DNA of 64,000 nucleotides from Tolypeutes matacus (GCA_026826555.1 JAKSZT010054335.1:7217595-7281594), one strand, 5' to 3'; positions 53,801 through 63,955 are shown, numbered from the stretch's first letter. Notes: generated by a model from the letters alone, not told the origin. Program-made: numbers and translations.

Positions 53801-56800
53801 CTGACCACCCCCGTGTTATTCTCCTTCTCTGCTGGCCACTGATACACGTAGAGCGTGGTTCTGGAAGAGCCGGCATCCAGCACGATCCCATACTGAGCGG
53901 AAAAGGGAGGAGAGAGTCAGAAACAGGCCTCAGTGTCTCCGAGGACTTGGTTTCTCTCAGCAGGTCTGAGAGCCCCAAACATCCTCGGGGGCTTAAGCCG
54001 CATTTCAGCTCCAGCAGGGCCGGCCAGGGTGGTGGGGACGGGCTGGGCGTGGTGGGGCGGGCGTTCTAGAACACGTTTCTCAGCCCTGGCCGCACGCTGG
54101 AATCTCCGGGGAAGTGAGAAGCTCCTGATGCCAAGGCTGTGACCTAGACAGTGACACCAGGGTTAAGGAGCAGAAGCACTACACACAGGAGAATGTCGCC
54201 ATGGTGCGTGGCCTGGGCACGGGCGGGGCAGCGCCGGGGCTGGGGGTCCTGGACCACCCCCTGCTCGGGTCTGGCGACGGCTGGCTGGCACCCTGACCCC
54301 GCGGCCCCCGGCGAGCAAGGGCATCGCCCACACGCTGCCCCGAGACTGTGCAATCTCCTGACAAAAGCAAACCAAAGGTCATAAGAACAGGTTTCTGAGG
54401 TCTGTTTAATTTTACTACTAGCTGGAGTAAGGAGCATCTGCCCAAAGTGCTTCAGTAAGTGCTGCTGCATTCACAGGCAGGTATCGTCATCAGGGGAGAA
54501 AACCGAGGCTCACAGAAGGAACCGTCCAAGGTCACGGACTCGGGAACAAGCCCGAGTTTAACTGACTCTCGAACCTGGACTCAAAGCCCCCATTCTTCCC
54601 ACCAGGTCCCAAGGGAACCAAGTCTAATGGGCAAAGGGGGACTACGCAGTAACAAGTTCCTCATATGGCAAAGGCAGCTCAAAAGCAACTTGCAGATTTG
54701 GCTGGGGAAGAAGGGACCCGTCTTGGAGGAGGAGCCCGGGGCCCTCTGGAAAGGAAGAGAGCAGCCACCCAACCCTTGTTCTGCAAAGGGTAGACAAGGG
54801 TAGACCCCAAGGCTCCAGAAACCGGGTCCGTGGGGGCTGGAAGGGAATGGTTTCAGCATGGCCCGGCCCGGAGGTCGTGCCTTGGCGAGCTCTGACCGAG
54901 CAGGGGGCCGTGACCTACAAGGTGCACAGCTGTGGCACTCGGCACGGGGACCCAGCGCGCCCTGCGCAGTACCCATCATCAACAGCGACACGCGCGGCTG
55001 AAGAGTCAGTGGTCGTGGGGCATCGGTCAAACCGGCCTGAAAAGTTCCGGGTTCTGGGACCACGGGGGCTGGGAGCCAGGGAAAGGAGCCCCGAGGCAGC
55101 TCCTGGACCTGAGGGTGGTGGGACAGGCTGGGGACTGCGTGAGAAACGGGAGTGAGGTCGGCGTCTGCTCGTGCAGCTGTGGAGCAGGCCCAGCAGAGGA
55201 AGGACTGGGACGTTTCGACCCTTGGCTTTCAGTAGTTCTGCTCTTAAATTCACATACGCAAAGGCTGGGATTAACAGTCGCAAATCACGGCCTTTCGTGA
55301 GAGCCTTGAGTAGCCCTCCAGGGCCCTCCGGCTGGACAGCCGTGGAAGTGACCGGCACAGCCCACTGTCAGCTGCCCACGCAGCAAAGCAGGCCGTGGCA
55401 CGAAAAGATAACTACCCCAAACAATTAAAAGGGCCTCACGCTGGCTCAGTGTTACCCCAGAACCTCCCTTCCTGCCTCCAGCGCCCACCGCAAAACAAAA
55501 GGAGCGAGGCTCGGGGAGCCCGGGGAAGCTGCCTGGGGGGCTGTCTTTCCGAGGCCCTCCTGCTTTGGCTGGCCAGAGCACCTGTCCTTTCTCGCCTCTG
55601 ACACCTTCCGAGCCAGGCTTCAATGTCAAAACCTTGGTGTTCTGGTCAACCCTGCCAGGGCCCGACACCAAGATCCTGGAGAGATCACAAGTCTCCGGCC
55701 AAGGGCTGCCAAGCGGCGGAGGCTCTCTCCAGACGAGGGCTTCCAACCTTGCCAGTCCCACGCAGCCCTCTGCCAGGCAGGTGGAAACCACGGACCCCTG
55801 CTAAGTCCACGCTGTAACGCCTCTTATGTCCCCACGAGAAGAACGCTTTTTGGGTTTCAGTTCAAGCTCACGGCCCCTGGTTAAGAGGCCCAGCTGCAGA
55901 CCTTGGCTGAAGGCGCTTTGCTCCCTCCTTCCCTCTACCCCTGCTCTGCCGTCTTCAAGTCATGCAGCCTTGGGAAGGCATTTGCCCTCTCTGTTCCTCC
56001 GTTTTCTCGTCTGCAAAATGGGGGTGATACTGACTGAATCTACAAGGGACATCCCTGAGGGGCCCCCGCCACATCCCCTCAGGCCCGTCCACTGTGGAGG
56101 ACGGGCGTCCACTTCCACCTCACCTGCTTCCTCAGGCGGCCGAAGCCCAGGCTGCCTGAGCACGCAGCAGGCCAGAGGTGCCAGAGCTAACCAGCGTCCA
56201 TGCACTTCTAGAGCTGAGCTCTGCCCGGACACTGGAGCTGCCACGCAGGCTGAGCCCCCTGCCCCCAGCCGTGCTCTGAGCAGCCTTACCTCCCGCTCGA
56301 CGCCCCACCCCTACCAGTGCTTCCTGGGACCACTCCCAGATAAACCACATCACTCACGGCCTCGTCTCAGGGTCTTCCCCCAGCCCCTAAACCGGCTCTC
56401 TCCTCGCCCCTGGCAAGTGCACCTCGTATGGACAGCCGGAGCGTGCAGCCAAGCTCCGTCTACAAGGCACAACCAGCTGCCCCGTGGCCACCCCTCAGAC
56501 CAGTGGAGAGGTCCACCCTCAGGAGGGGCCCCACGTGGACCCTGGAAGTGGACTCAGGCCATCAGGGCAGAGAATTCTGGGGCCCCAGGCACCGCAGCGT
56601 GTTCTGGGAGGGGCGCAGGGTGGGCGCAGTCCCTTGTCTCAGGGAGACATTGAAGCTAAGATACAGCTAAGCCGGACCCTCTCCAGTGGCACCAGACCCT
56701 AAGGCCGGCCCAAGCCTTGCTTTCCACCACCCCCCCGGCCACGAGCCTCCCTACATCTATCGCCCCTTCTGTGCAAAGGAGGACGCGGCCCCCTCCGTCC

Positions 56801-59800
56801 CAGAGGCCAACCCCTCCCCCGGGTTCCACCCAGGGCTCAGGATCGGGGAGAAGTGGGAGGGGAAGAGAACCCCAGCCTTGGGATCAGAAGGGACCTCCAC
56901 GCCGAACCTCCATGTCCTCACTTTCAAAACGGCAGTTACTTCGCTCGCTTTTGTCGGCTCCTGCAGTCGGCCTGAGGGTTCAACGACAGAATGCAGGGAA
57001 AGTGGCCCCTAAACTGAATGGCTCCCTACAAAATGCAGGGAGATGGCAGTGATTCCAGAAGACCTAACCGCGGTCCTGATTTTACATCCTTTGCGCAATG
57101 CCTGGAGCTTGAGAAAGCAGCTTATCTGGGGCTCGGCTAATATCTTTGGACAACCAGATAATCTGTTTTCCTCTCTCCCTTAGACAGTGCATAAGGGCTG
57201 CTCCTTCTCTATTTTTAATTCATGTTATTAATGGGACCTGAGATTCTGAAGTAAAATAACCTCTTAAGGAACCAAATGTCATTATCTAAAGGAGATTTTA
57301 CTTAATCCTTTAGAAAAGAGGCCTCAGAACGGGAGATCCAACCCACCCCAAAAGCCAAGACAATATTAGCTTCTCTCTTATCTTTGAAAAACATCTATTT
57401 CAAATACAGCCTTGGAACCGTCAGTAAGAGCAGGAAGATGTAGGAAGGCCGCCTGAGGTCAAACGTCAGTGCTACAGAGGTTCAGATAGCACTGCTGGAG
57501 TCCCCGGCTCTAGGGCCCTGGGCCAAGGATTGGTTTTACGTTTTTGAAAGAGCGGTAAAAACAAAAATCAAAGAAGAAGAATCTGCAGCTCAGACTCGAA
57601 GTGTCCCTCAAAGCCTAACTATTTCCCGCCCCCCGGCGCTTACAGAGACACTCTGCCCGGCCTTGCTCAGAGTGAACGCAGGGTCCCCAGCTCTCTCCAC
57701 CTTTCCCGTGATGGGCCTTGTGAGATGCCTCCCGTCTCCAGGAGCACGCGCCGTCCCTGCAGGTAAGGCTGGGTCCCGAGGCTGAGTGATTGTGGTGGGA
57801 GGGGGCCCGGGTACGGCTGTCCTGCTCGCCCAGGCGGGCAGGACAGGGCTGGGGCAGCACAGCTGCGGAGAGCGGGAGCCGGCACTCACTGGTGGCATTT
57901 TTGTAGCCGCTTGTGACTCTTGGCTACACGCTCGAGCCTCGGTTCCTCCAGCTTGGAATGAAAGCCAGATCACGCAGTCCTCGCAGGAGGCGATGCCGCC
58001 GTCACGCCACAGCCCCAGACTTCACAGATGCAGCCTGCGCAGACCCGCTCCCTCGGGTCCTGGCCGCCTTCCACCTCGCACCCCGGGGTCGCCCTGGCCT
58101 CGGGGCGGCCTGCTCCCCGCCAGGCCCCTCGCACCTACCTTCAGCCCAGGAGGCAGGACCTCTTTCTGGCGACTCTGGACGAGAGGGAGCGCCACGAGCA
58201 CCACGACGCTCGCGAGCAAGACGGCGCAGGCGACGAGGGCTGGACCTCGGCAGAGGGCCTGGAGGCCTGCAGCGGGGACCGAAAGGCGCGTGAGGGGGCG
58301 GCCGCCCGGCCTCCTCGGAACCCACGGCCTGGGCCTGCCGCGCGGGCCGTCACTTCCTCTGGTGTGGCGAGAGCGCACTTCGGGCGTGCAAGCGGGGCCC
58401 AATCCCCCTGGCCCCCCAGGCGTGGTCTGGTTGTCTGCGTGCATTGCCTTGTCCCTGAGGGTCTGCTTTAACATGGGTTACAAAACAAGCAGTTTCCATT
58501 AAAGGGGGCGACAAAACATTTCATTAAAGGTAGTTTCAGGGGAGCAGTTACAGCTCAGCGGTTGAGCACCTGCTTCCCACGTAAGAGGTCCCAGGTGCAA
58601 TCCCCTGTACCTCCTTTAAAAATTTTTTTTTGTTTTTCAGTTAAGTAAAAGGAAATTTTCCCAAGAGAATACATACTGTACTGTACTGGATGATTCCTTT
58701 TCTGTGACGTTCTAAAACAGGGAAGTGACAGAGATCAGAAGAGCGGTTTCCTGCAGGAGTGAGGGTGGGGTTCATGTGGGGTGCTTTCTGGGGTCACAGA
58801 AGTGCTGTCTGTCTGATAGGACTGTGGAGTGGATGCATTTGTCAAAACTCTTTAAACCCCTCAAAGTGTTTTGAGGAAAACCTGAAAACCCAAGCAAACT
58901 AGCTCCGCAGGTACAATTACCCTTAAAAAAAAAAGAGAGAGAGATTCTCCTCAATTGCCTTCACAATCTTAAAATTATCTCCTTTTGAAGGCAGGGCAAC
59001 CCAGTTTAGGGGCACAACTCAGGATCTATGCATTTCACTGTATTGAATTATACCTAATTTTAAAAAAGATAAAAGCCTTTCAATTACAAATATTGAGTCA
59101 GGTATAGTCTTGGTAGAACTACCGACAGCATAATTATTAATAGTGGGGCCAAGATAACTGAAATGTGATAAACACTGGCATAGGAGAGAAAATCATAGCT
59201 GCGTCCCTCATTAGCTATTCAAGTTTAGATTAATTAAAATCACTTAAAATAAAAAGTCCAGTTCCCCAGTCGCACTAACCACACTTCAAGTGTTGTCACC
59301 ACACGTGGCCAGCACGACAGAACGTCCTACTGGACGGCAACGGGGGTAGATCCCACCCTATTCCGGAAGGTTTACTCTTAGCACATCACAGCCTGTTTTA
59401 CCCCTTCATTATTTCTAGGAGAGGTTTTCTTGGAAGGGGAAAAAGCATGTGTATACCACCGTGGTAGAGGCAGAGTCAGCCCCAGGGTCTAACCCCGTGG
59501 AAACCCTGGGGAGAACACACCATGAGCTCCAACTCCGTGACCTGGAAGAGCCAGCTTTGCCGGCCCCACAGGACAGATGCCGCCAGAGGCCTCCTGGGGT
59601 CACTGCACAAGCGAACCTTATCAGTGGGGGCTGAGCTGGGACAGTTTGTCAGTATCTAGCAAGGCTGCCAGTTCACGAGCCGTCTGACTCCCGATCCCAG
59701 CTTTGGGAATTTACCACAAGGAACCAGCCCACATGTGAGAGGGCTTCCACACAAGGTCACCTATTCACTGCAGCAGCATCTGTCGTAACACCTGGTGTGG

Positions 59801-60634
59801 GGGGGGCAGTCTAACTGGAAGGTCACCCACCGGGGAGGTGGACCCCAGAACCTCGGAAGGGTCTGGAAGGGTCCTAAATCACTTTTCTGTGGGATGGACA
59901 AAAGCACAGGAACCAGCGGGAACCCGTTTATCCAGAGGCACTCTTGTGCATCAACTTTTTAAAAATGCTTGGGTCAGCATCAGTTAGAAGGTTGAAGTTT
60001 TTTTCCCCCTAACTTGCCAAGTTAAACTTGTCCTTTCCAAGGAATAGAGCAAGTCAGACCATATGTGTGATGTAGTCGAGCCAGCTCCTTAGCTACACTT
60101 TCCCTTACCCTCCCCCCCAAAAAAAAGATTAAAAAAAAAAAAAAATGACTACATGATCCAAAAATATCTCCTTTTGGGAGGCAAGATACCCAGTTTAGGG
60201 AAACAATTAGAGAACACTCTGCGCTGGGGGATGAGGTGGACAGTGTCCCGCAGCCACGGGGCTGGCCTCTCCGTCCTCGGAGCTTCAGCAGCTGTCAGGG
60301 AAAAGCTATGACTACCTCCGGCAAACCCTTGCCCTAGCAGGAACTGCTGTTACAAAGCAAAGTGGACCAGACTGGGCCCCATGCACCCAGGGGACGCTGC
60401 CCGCGCTGTGCTGTCGTTAGGGCTGGGGAAGCACTGTCATTACGGGGTGCTGACCTGGAGCGGAGAGGCCAGCAGCTCTGGGCTTCCACAGGGGCAACTG
60501 CAGGGCGCCCGAAGGGGGTGTGTGTGTGTGTGTGTGTGTGTGCAGGGCGCTCGAAGGGTGTGTGTGTGTGTGTGTGTGCGTGCGTGTTTTCTGCACACAT
60601 GCCTGCACTCACAGGGGCAACTGCAGGGCGCCCG

Positions 60635-60669
<35 letters not shown>

Positions 60670-61650
60670 CTTAACCACAACGCTGACCCGTGGGGGGCAA
60701 GGGGGTGCTGTAGGCATTGTGCCGGCAATGACACCCGGGTGGAAATACAGGAAAGACCCAGGCACTTTACAACACGTCACAAAATCAACAATAGTCTAAA
60801 GTAACCCTTACACAGAGCTATGAAAGGGAAACCTCGCGGGCCAAATCCATGGATTAAACAAACCGGAAAAACCGAGTAAGCGAAACAGGCACGGTAGCCC
60901 GTTTTGGGTGGCTTTGATGAAAAGCCTTACTGTCATCTGGGGCACGCGGAGGGCGAAACCCGAGCCTGCACCCAGGCGGGTCAGGGCCCGTTTGCAGGGA
61001 CGGTGGAGACCTGCGGCTGGAGCCACTCACCTGCCGGCTCGCGGCGCCGGGGGCTCAGCACAGCGGGCATCTCGGCAGCTGCGGGTGAGAGACGCGGGTG
61101 AGCACGCGCCCCGGGCCTGCGTTCAGGTTCAAACCACCTGCGCGTTGGCGCCCCCCCCACGCGAGCCCCAGCCTAGCCCTTGGCAGCCACGCAAAGCTAG
61201 GGCCTCCATGGTCTCCAAACGAGGCAGTGAAGGGAGGAAAGGGGTGCGGGGCTTTCGGGTGCAACAATTGTCAAAGCCCAGCCTACCTTTCCCAGCGGGT
61301 GCGCCCCCGCGACCCCCGCACCGCCGCCCGGGGCTGGCACGAGCCGCCCTCCCCGCCAGCTCGGCTCTCCCGCACGCACAGCCGCAGGCGATGTCCCCGC
61401 GCACACACGCGAGCCTGCAGCGCGCCTTCCACACCCCGCACCCGCGCCTTCGGCTGCCGCCTGGAGTGAACCGCAAGGGGGGTGCGGGTGCCCGGAGCCC
61501 ACAGCCCCAGGGCGTGAGCGCCCAGCGCACCCCCTGGCCCAGAAGGCTGGGGTGCCCGCCTGCTGCCCGGGAGCGCTGCCCGCCGGGGCCCGGCGCCTCC
61601 AGCCCCCTGGGCCCGGCCCCCTCCCTCGGCCGCCCCCTGCCCTCACCTGC
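35072..61650 (-). CDS. ENTPD3: ENTPD3, ectonucleoside triphosphate diphosphohydrolase 3 (NTPDase3)
   Basis: A plasma-membrane enzyme that hydrolyses extracellular nucleoside tri- and diphosphates, controlling purinergic signalling. Ten coding exons (61031-61070, 58139-58266, 53775-53892, 46339-46489, 44176-44335, 43179-43409, 38379-38651, 38112-38222, 37572-37709, 35072-35305) join in frame to 527 codons plus stop, against 529 residues in human. Transmembrane segments lie at about residues 22-43 and 486-509. Apyrase conserved regions are intact: DAGSSRT (62-68), [10 protein letters not shown] (136-145), GQEEGVYGW with catalytic Glu182, and DLGGAST (219-225). Cysteines of the ectodomain and Asn-X-Ser/Thr sites are kept. 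All introns are GT/AG and phases match. A one-base insertion near codon 514 changes the last 14 residues. RPL14 follows in the same orientation, as in human. Confidence 0.96.
35306..37571. other. ENTPD3 intron 10: old L1 and a possible LTR
   Basis: AT-rich 35800-36650 looks like old L1. 36668-36773 is a tandem duplication. 36775-37050 has a TATATATAACC and a downstream 'ctttagtaaatgaagttac', an LTR-like layout I cannot assign. 37220-37330 is L2-like ('tttactaagcacctactatg'). Confidence 0.45.
36668..36773 (+). repeat. Tandem duplication, two units of about 53 bp
   Basis: The phrase TTACAGGCCTAATGCAGGGT followed by ATGGATTGGTTTAATCTCAT occurs twice head to tail, with four to five differences between units. 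Confidence 0.9.
37572..37709 (-). CDS. ENTPD3: ENTPD3 exon 10
   Basis: 138 bp, 46 codons (405-450), [20 protein letters not shown] to WPQIHFEKE, acceptor TTTCAG and donor GTAAGT. It has no long ATG-initiated frame of its own, which is why simple ORF searching misses it. Confidence 0.95.
38112..38222 (-). CDS. ENTPD3: ENTPD3 exon 9
   Basis: 111 bp, 37 codons (368-404), [20 protein letters not shown] to CSQDWSQ, acceptor TTCCAG and donor GTCAGT. It holds the FAGFYYTA part of the apyrase conserved region 5 area. Confidence 0.95.
38379..38651 (-). CDS. ENTPD3: ENTPD3 exon 8
   Basis: 273 bp, 91 codons (277-367), from [15 protein letters not shown] to [11 protein letters not shown], acceptor CTACAG and donor GTAAGA. 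The cysteines of CYPR, SLC, QC, KAC and DC, which form ectodomain disulfides in the family, are all present. Confidence 0.95.
39575..39645 (+). mobile_element. DASSINE head fragment
   Basis: A partial head, GGGAGTTGAGCACCTGCCTC, with box GGTCCTGGGTTCAATCC and a short A tail. GAAGATACATTA repeats on both sides (about 39558 and 39642), supporting insertion as a short form. Confidence 0.85.
40013..40395 (+). mobile_element. DASSINE, long composite form
   Basis: Two heads (from 40014 and about 40210) with spacer repeats of AGACACAAAGAGGA type and an AATAAATAAAAAC A-rich tail. Flanking AAAAAAAATGGG-like sequence on both sides is consistent with a target duplication. Confidence 0.85.
41192..41823 (-). 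mobile_element. MaLR-like solo LTR (copy F) in ENTPD3 intron 7
   Basis: A 632-bp reversed LTR, TGTATTAGTC to AACTGTCACG, with the outer TG mutated. Exact 5-bp target duplication TCGTT (41187-41191 and 41824-41828). Confidence 0.92.
41829..43178. other. ENTPD3 intron 7 remainder, GC-rich, no exon
   Basis: 42100-42700 is GC-rich with overlapping long frames on both strands and no splice-bounded homology. I saw no repeat I could name. Confidence 0.4.
43179..43409 (-). CDS. ENTPD3: ENTPD3 exon 7
   Basis: 231 bp, 77 codons (200-276), [20 protein letters not shown] to FLARLLQ, acceptor TGCAG and donor GTACCG. It contains apyrase conserved region 4, [11 protein letters not shown], whose Asp219 and Gly221 are nucleotide-phosphate binding residues in the family. 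The stretch after ISF is diverged and one residue shorter than human. Confidence 0.96.
43410..44175. other. ENTPD3 intron 6, nothing recognised
   Basis: Unique-looking sequence with an AT-rich stretch at 43860-43950. No exon or repeat was identified with confidence. Confidence 0.4.
44176..44335 (-). CDS. ENTPD3: ENTPD3 exon 6
   Basis: 160 bp. The first base completes Arg146, then residues 147-199, [20 protein letters not shown] to NYLMGNFLE. Acceptor CACAG and donor GTGTGT. It holds apyrase conserved region 3, GQEEGVYGW, with catalytic Glu182. Confidence 0.96.
44336..46338. other. ENTPD3 intron 5, nothing clearly assigned
   Basis: Mostly unique-looking. Some AT-rich stretches could be old L1 or DNA transposon remnants. 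No exon was seen. Confidence 0.35.
46339..46489 (-). CDS. ENTPD3: ENTPD3 exon 5
   Basis: 151 bp, acceptor CTTCAG and donor GTACGA. Residues 96 (split)-146 (split): [20 protein letters not shown] to [11 protein letters not shown]. It holds apyrase conserved region 2. Confidence 0.96.
46731..46847. repeat. Imperfect inverted repeat, 33-bp arms, 50-bp loop
   Basis: Arm 46731-46763 contains GGGAGAATAGTATAATG. Arm 46814-46847 contains its exact reverse complement CATTATACTATTCTCCC, with about 28 of 33 positions pairing over the arms. The first arm is part of an old L1 segment and the second is an inverted copy of it. Confidence 0.8.
47630..47845 (+). mobile_element. DASSINE, two-headed, with (TA)n tail
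   Basis: First head GGGGTGTGGATGTGGCTCAA, a second truncated module with GGTCCCGGGTTCAATCCCC, then a long A run passing into (AT)n at about 47829-47843. Confidence 0.8.
49061..49190 (-). mobile_element. DASSINE (short form)
   Basis: Reversed: long T/TTTTA tail (49061-49107), CCGGGAGGTCCCAGGGATCG and head end GAGCCACATCCGACCCCC. The target duplication is TTACCCCCTGTTTTA (before 49066 and at 49191-49205). Confidence 0.88.
49773..49802 (+). repeat. Exact 30-bp direct repeat, copy 1
   Basis: Begins CAGGGTGGGCAAGAG and ends CCCCCGAGG. It is identical to 51103-51132, with unrelated flanks. Confidence 0.9.
51103..51132 (+). repeat. Exact 30-bp direct repeat, copy 2
   Basis: Identical to 49773-49802, 1,330 bp away in the same orientation. 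Confidence 0.9.
53775..53892 (-). CDS. ENTPD3: ENTPD3 exon 4
   Basis: 118 bp, residues 57-95 plus one base, [20 protein letters not shown] to LRCGVR, acceptor GCTCAG and donor GTAAGG. It holds apyrase conserved region 1, DAGSSRT, the phosphate-binding loop. Confidence 0.96.
53893..58138. other. ENTPD3 intron 3, GC-rich, MIR-bearing
   Basis: 54040-54170 is MER5A-like. 54430-54600 and 55905-56080 are MIR-like ('cgttttctcgtctgcaaaatggggg' in pieces). The rest is GC-rich unique sequence with many overlapping open frames on both strands that look random. No exon was seen. Confidence 0.5.
58139..58266 (-). CDS. ENTPD3: ENTPD3 exon 3
   Basis: 128 bp, acceptor CTGCAG and donor GTAGGT. It completes Gly14 and codes residues 15-56, [20 protein letters not shown] to KEVLPPGLK. 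It carries the N-terminal transmembrane segment (about 22-43) and the start of the ectodomain. Confidence 0.95.
58540..58635 (+). mobile_element. DASSINE (short form)
   Basis: Head GGGGAGCAGTTACAGCTCAG, box GAGGTCCCAGGTGCAATCCC and a short degenerate A/T tail. Confidence 0.8.
60485..60666 (+). repeat. Compound minisatellite/microsatellite (GCAGGGCGCCCGAAGGG + (TG)n)
   Basis: Three units, each a GC-rich phrase GCAGGGCGCYCGAAGGG followed by a (TG)n run of about 10-15 repeats. The first and third also share the upstream GGGGCAACT. Between units two and three lies GTTTTCTGCACACATGCCTG. Confidence 0.92.
61031..61078 (-). CDS. ENTPD3: ENTPD3 exon 2, first coding exon
   Basis: Start ATG at 61070-61068. 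It codes [13 protein letters not shown] plus one base, ending at donor GTGAGT (from 61030). It aligns without gaps with human MFTVLTRQPCEQA and the phase matches exon 3 exactly. An acceptor (CCCGCAG) lies just upstream at 61079-61085, making an 8-base 5' UTR part. Only 4 or 5 residues agree with human, but length, phase and position support it. Confidence 0.88.
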
Positions 61651-61790
61651 GGGGGGCTCCCGGGGGCCTGCTCGCAGGAGGCGTCCGCGGCGCGGGGCGG
61701 GAGGCGGGGCGACGCCGCGCCCGTGGCGGTCAAAGCCAGCACCTCTCCTCCGTCCCTCTTCTAGCTCCTCCTTCCTTCGCCCCTGGCCTT
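61647..61790 (-). promoter_or_regulatory. ENTPD3: Probable ENTPD3 non-coding exon 1 and CpG-island promoter
   Basis: A CpG island spans about 60950-61850. On the minus strand CCCCGCAG is followed by the strong donor GTGAGG (from 61646), suitable to splice to the acceptor at 61079. The start of exon 1 is not determined. No TATA box is seen. Confidence 0.5.
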
Positions 61791-62879
61791 CGTGGGCCGG
61801 GAAGGGACGGGGCGAGCGCCTGGCTGGTTCCCAAAGATGGCCCGCTGCCAGGGTCCGGGGACAGCACCTCTTCCTCTTGGAACTGCCTCGCAGAGGGAGG
61901 GGCGGGGTGGCCCGCGCCCGCCTTCAGTGTCAAGGCCAGGAGCCTTTGCCCCTCTCTTCTGGCTCCCTCCACAATTGTTCAGCTTTAAGTGGAGGACGGG
62001 GCATAGGGGGCTCTCGGTGGGCGCTTAGGGACTCCTGGGGACCCCTGGAGGCAGCCCCTGTGCCTGGAACACCCCCCCCCCCACACACTCTATGGGTGTA
62101 GGGGAGGATGGGAAAACACCTGCAATGCTGGTCTCTGGGTCCCGACGGCCAGGGGTCCTCGGCGCAGGGACGTCTCACTAGCAGCGAGAGCAATGCTGCC
62201 CCACCCCGTTTTATGGGGGTGTCATCAGGTCAAAGCCAAGACTAGTAGAGCCTGGAAGAGCCAAAGAGGAAAGGCAACAGAATGGGGGGGAGGGGTGTGT
62301 CCAAATGCCCCAGGGGTCTGTTTCTAGTGCGTGACCTCAGGGACCCTGGGGGTGACCCCAGCAAGAGGCTCACGGGGGCTCCTGGGGCCACCCCCCGCTG
62401 GGCTTCTAGAACCCTAGCCCCCAGCTCTGCCTTCCTTGAGAAGGCCTGGGGAGGAAGCCCCCGCCTGGAGGCCTCAGAGCCCAGAGGAGGGTCCGGCTCA
62501 GCGGGGCGTGTGAGTGTGAGTGTGAGTGTGAGTGTGAGTGTGCCCACGGCCCGTACTTGTCCAAAGTCTCTGCGAAGCTCTGCAGTCTCTCCCGGAGTTG
62601 GGTGGTGACGCGCCCTCCCTGGCCTTTCAGAGGTCACCGGGGCGCAGCCCCTGAACGCTTGCTGAGTGCAAGGCTTGTTGCTTTGAAAGTGGGGGCCGGT
62701 GAAAGATGAAGAGGACATTAGTGACCGAGGGCTCCCAAGGGGCCGGAAGTCCACTAACAGCCACCAAGGCCACTCCCAGGCCTGACGTCAAGAGGTCAGC
62801 TCTAAGGGGACTGCCTGGGGGCTGCAGAAAGGCCCCCAGGCTGGAAGGCCTTGAAATGCAGCTAACTAGCGCTCTCTGA
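61791..62879. other. Upstream intergenic DNA
   Basis: GC-rich at first, then neutral. It contains the (GTGTGA)n tract at 62506-62540. Overlapping frames on both strands show no homology. No gene was seen. Confidence 0.4.
62506..62540 (+). repeat. (GTGTGA)n microsatellite
   Basis: About six GTGTGA units in tandem, probably length-variable. They produce artificial SVSVSV / LTLTLT frames. Confidence 0.9.
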
Positions 62880-62990
62880 TTTTTTTTTTTTTTTACCGGG
62901 AGGTCCCAGAGATCGAACCCAGGTCCCTCCGTAAGGACCTGGGTGCCTCCGTAAGGACACCCAACCATTTGAGCCACATCCGCCCCCCTG
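62880..62990 (-). mobile_element. DASSINE (short form) with internal duplication
   Basis: Reversed: T run, CCGGGAGGTCCCAGAGATCG and head end GAGCCACATCCGCCCCCC. Within it a phrase of GTCCCTCCGTAAGGAC type is duplicated as GTGCCTCCGTAAGGAC. Confidence 0.85.
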
Positions 62991-63179
62991 GGCCCCTGGG
63001 TTCTTACCCACCTCCTGTGACGGCTCCAGAGCCACCGGAACTCTGCTCTAGGCCCTGCCTCGGCGTCTTCCCAGCTCCCCACAGCCTAATCATCCAAAGG
63101 CACTTCATGGCCCTCACCTGTGAGAACACACCCCGACATACACACCACGCACACAAACCTTTACGGTTTTTCCTGATGA

Positions 63180-63955
63180 TAAAATAACACGGATTTGCCT
63201 TACCAGATATGAAAGTATATGATAAAGCTACCAGAATTAAAACAGCCTGGCTCACGCACAAGAATATACAGAGAGAGAGCTCTAAAGAAGAAAAGAGATA
63301 CTCCAGTATGGGGGTGATGGATCTGGGATTTAACAGAGGATAAAGAGGAGACATAAAGAACTCATTATTCGATAATCAGTGTTGAAACTCTTGGCTTACC
63401 AATACACAAAAATATTTTAGATAGATTAAAGTTTAAATATAAAGAAGATTTAATGTTTTAAGAAAATTTAGGATTTTTGTTTGAATAGAAGGGACTGTTC
63501 GACTATGTGCAGGGAGGACTTACTTGAGTCCAACTCTGTCACTCTCAGGAGCACAGATTCCAAAGTAGAGCCCACTGATAAGGCATCAACTCTGGAGCTG
63601 TCCCCCCTTCGTTTATGACCTGGGGGGAAAACAGCCTCTTCTATTGCAGGAGATCAAACCTGGAAGAAAAAGTCAGCAAATTTGACTCAATAAAAATTCA
63701 AAACCACTGCATTGAAAAAGACAAAAAAAGAGATAAATTGTAGGAAAATATTTAAGAATGTGATAGCGAAGAGTTAAAAACTGTAATATATAATGAGCTC
63801 CTAAAAATCTATAGGAAAAGATGAATGCCCCAAATAAAAAAATGAACAAATGGCATGCATTGGCTAATTAACAAAAGAAATATAAAAGGCCAATAAACAC
63901 GGCAAAAATGCTTAATCTAATTACTTATCAAGGATTTGCCAGTGAAAACCTTGGT
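63180..63955 (+). mobile_element. Old L1 (L1M type) ORF2 3' remnant
   Basis: Plus-strand motifs of L1 ORF2 C-terminal region in order: 'gataaagctaccagaattaaaacag', 'gagctcctaaaaatctatagg', 'ggccaataaacacggcaaaaatgc' (in pieces). All frames are closed. It runs to about 63955. Confidence 0.65.

Larger units (their letters stand above)
58267..61030. other. ENTPD3 intron 2
   Basis: Contains a SINE (58540-58635), AT-rich old repeat at 58900-59270, a compound TG repeat (60515-60666) and otherwise unique-looking sequence. No exon was recognised. Confidence 0.45.

Noticed and set aside
58022..58474. 150-codon minus-strand frame extending ENTPD3 exon 3 upstream
   Set aside because: The residues upstream of GLQALCRG do not match ENTPD3. 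A clear acceptor and the phase-matched exon at 61031 show it is intron read-through.
60520..60666. CRISPR-like regular repeats
   Set aside because: These are tandem TG/GC-rich repeats in a mammalian intron, without unique spacers.
61197..61742. CpG-island frame containing SCEQA, resembling human PCEQAG of ENTPD3
   Set aside because: Splicing it to exon 3 would be out of phase, whereas the exon at 61031-61070 matches in both length and phase. The resemblance is chance.
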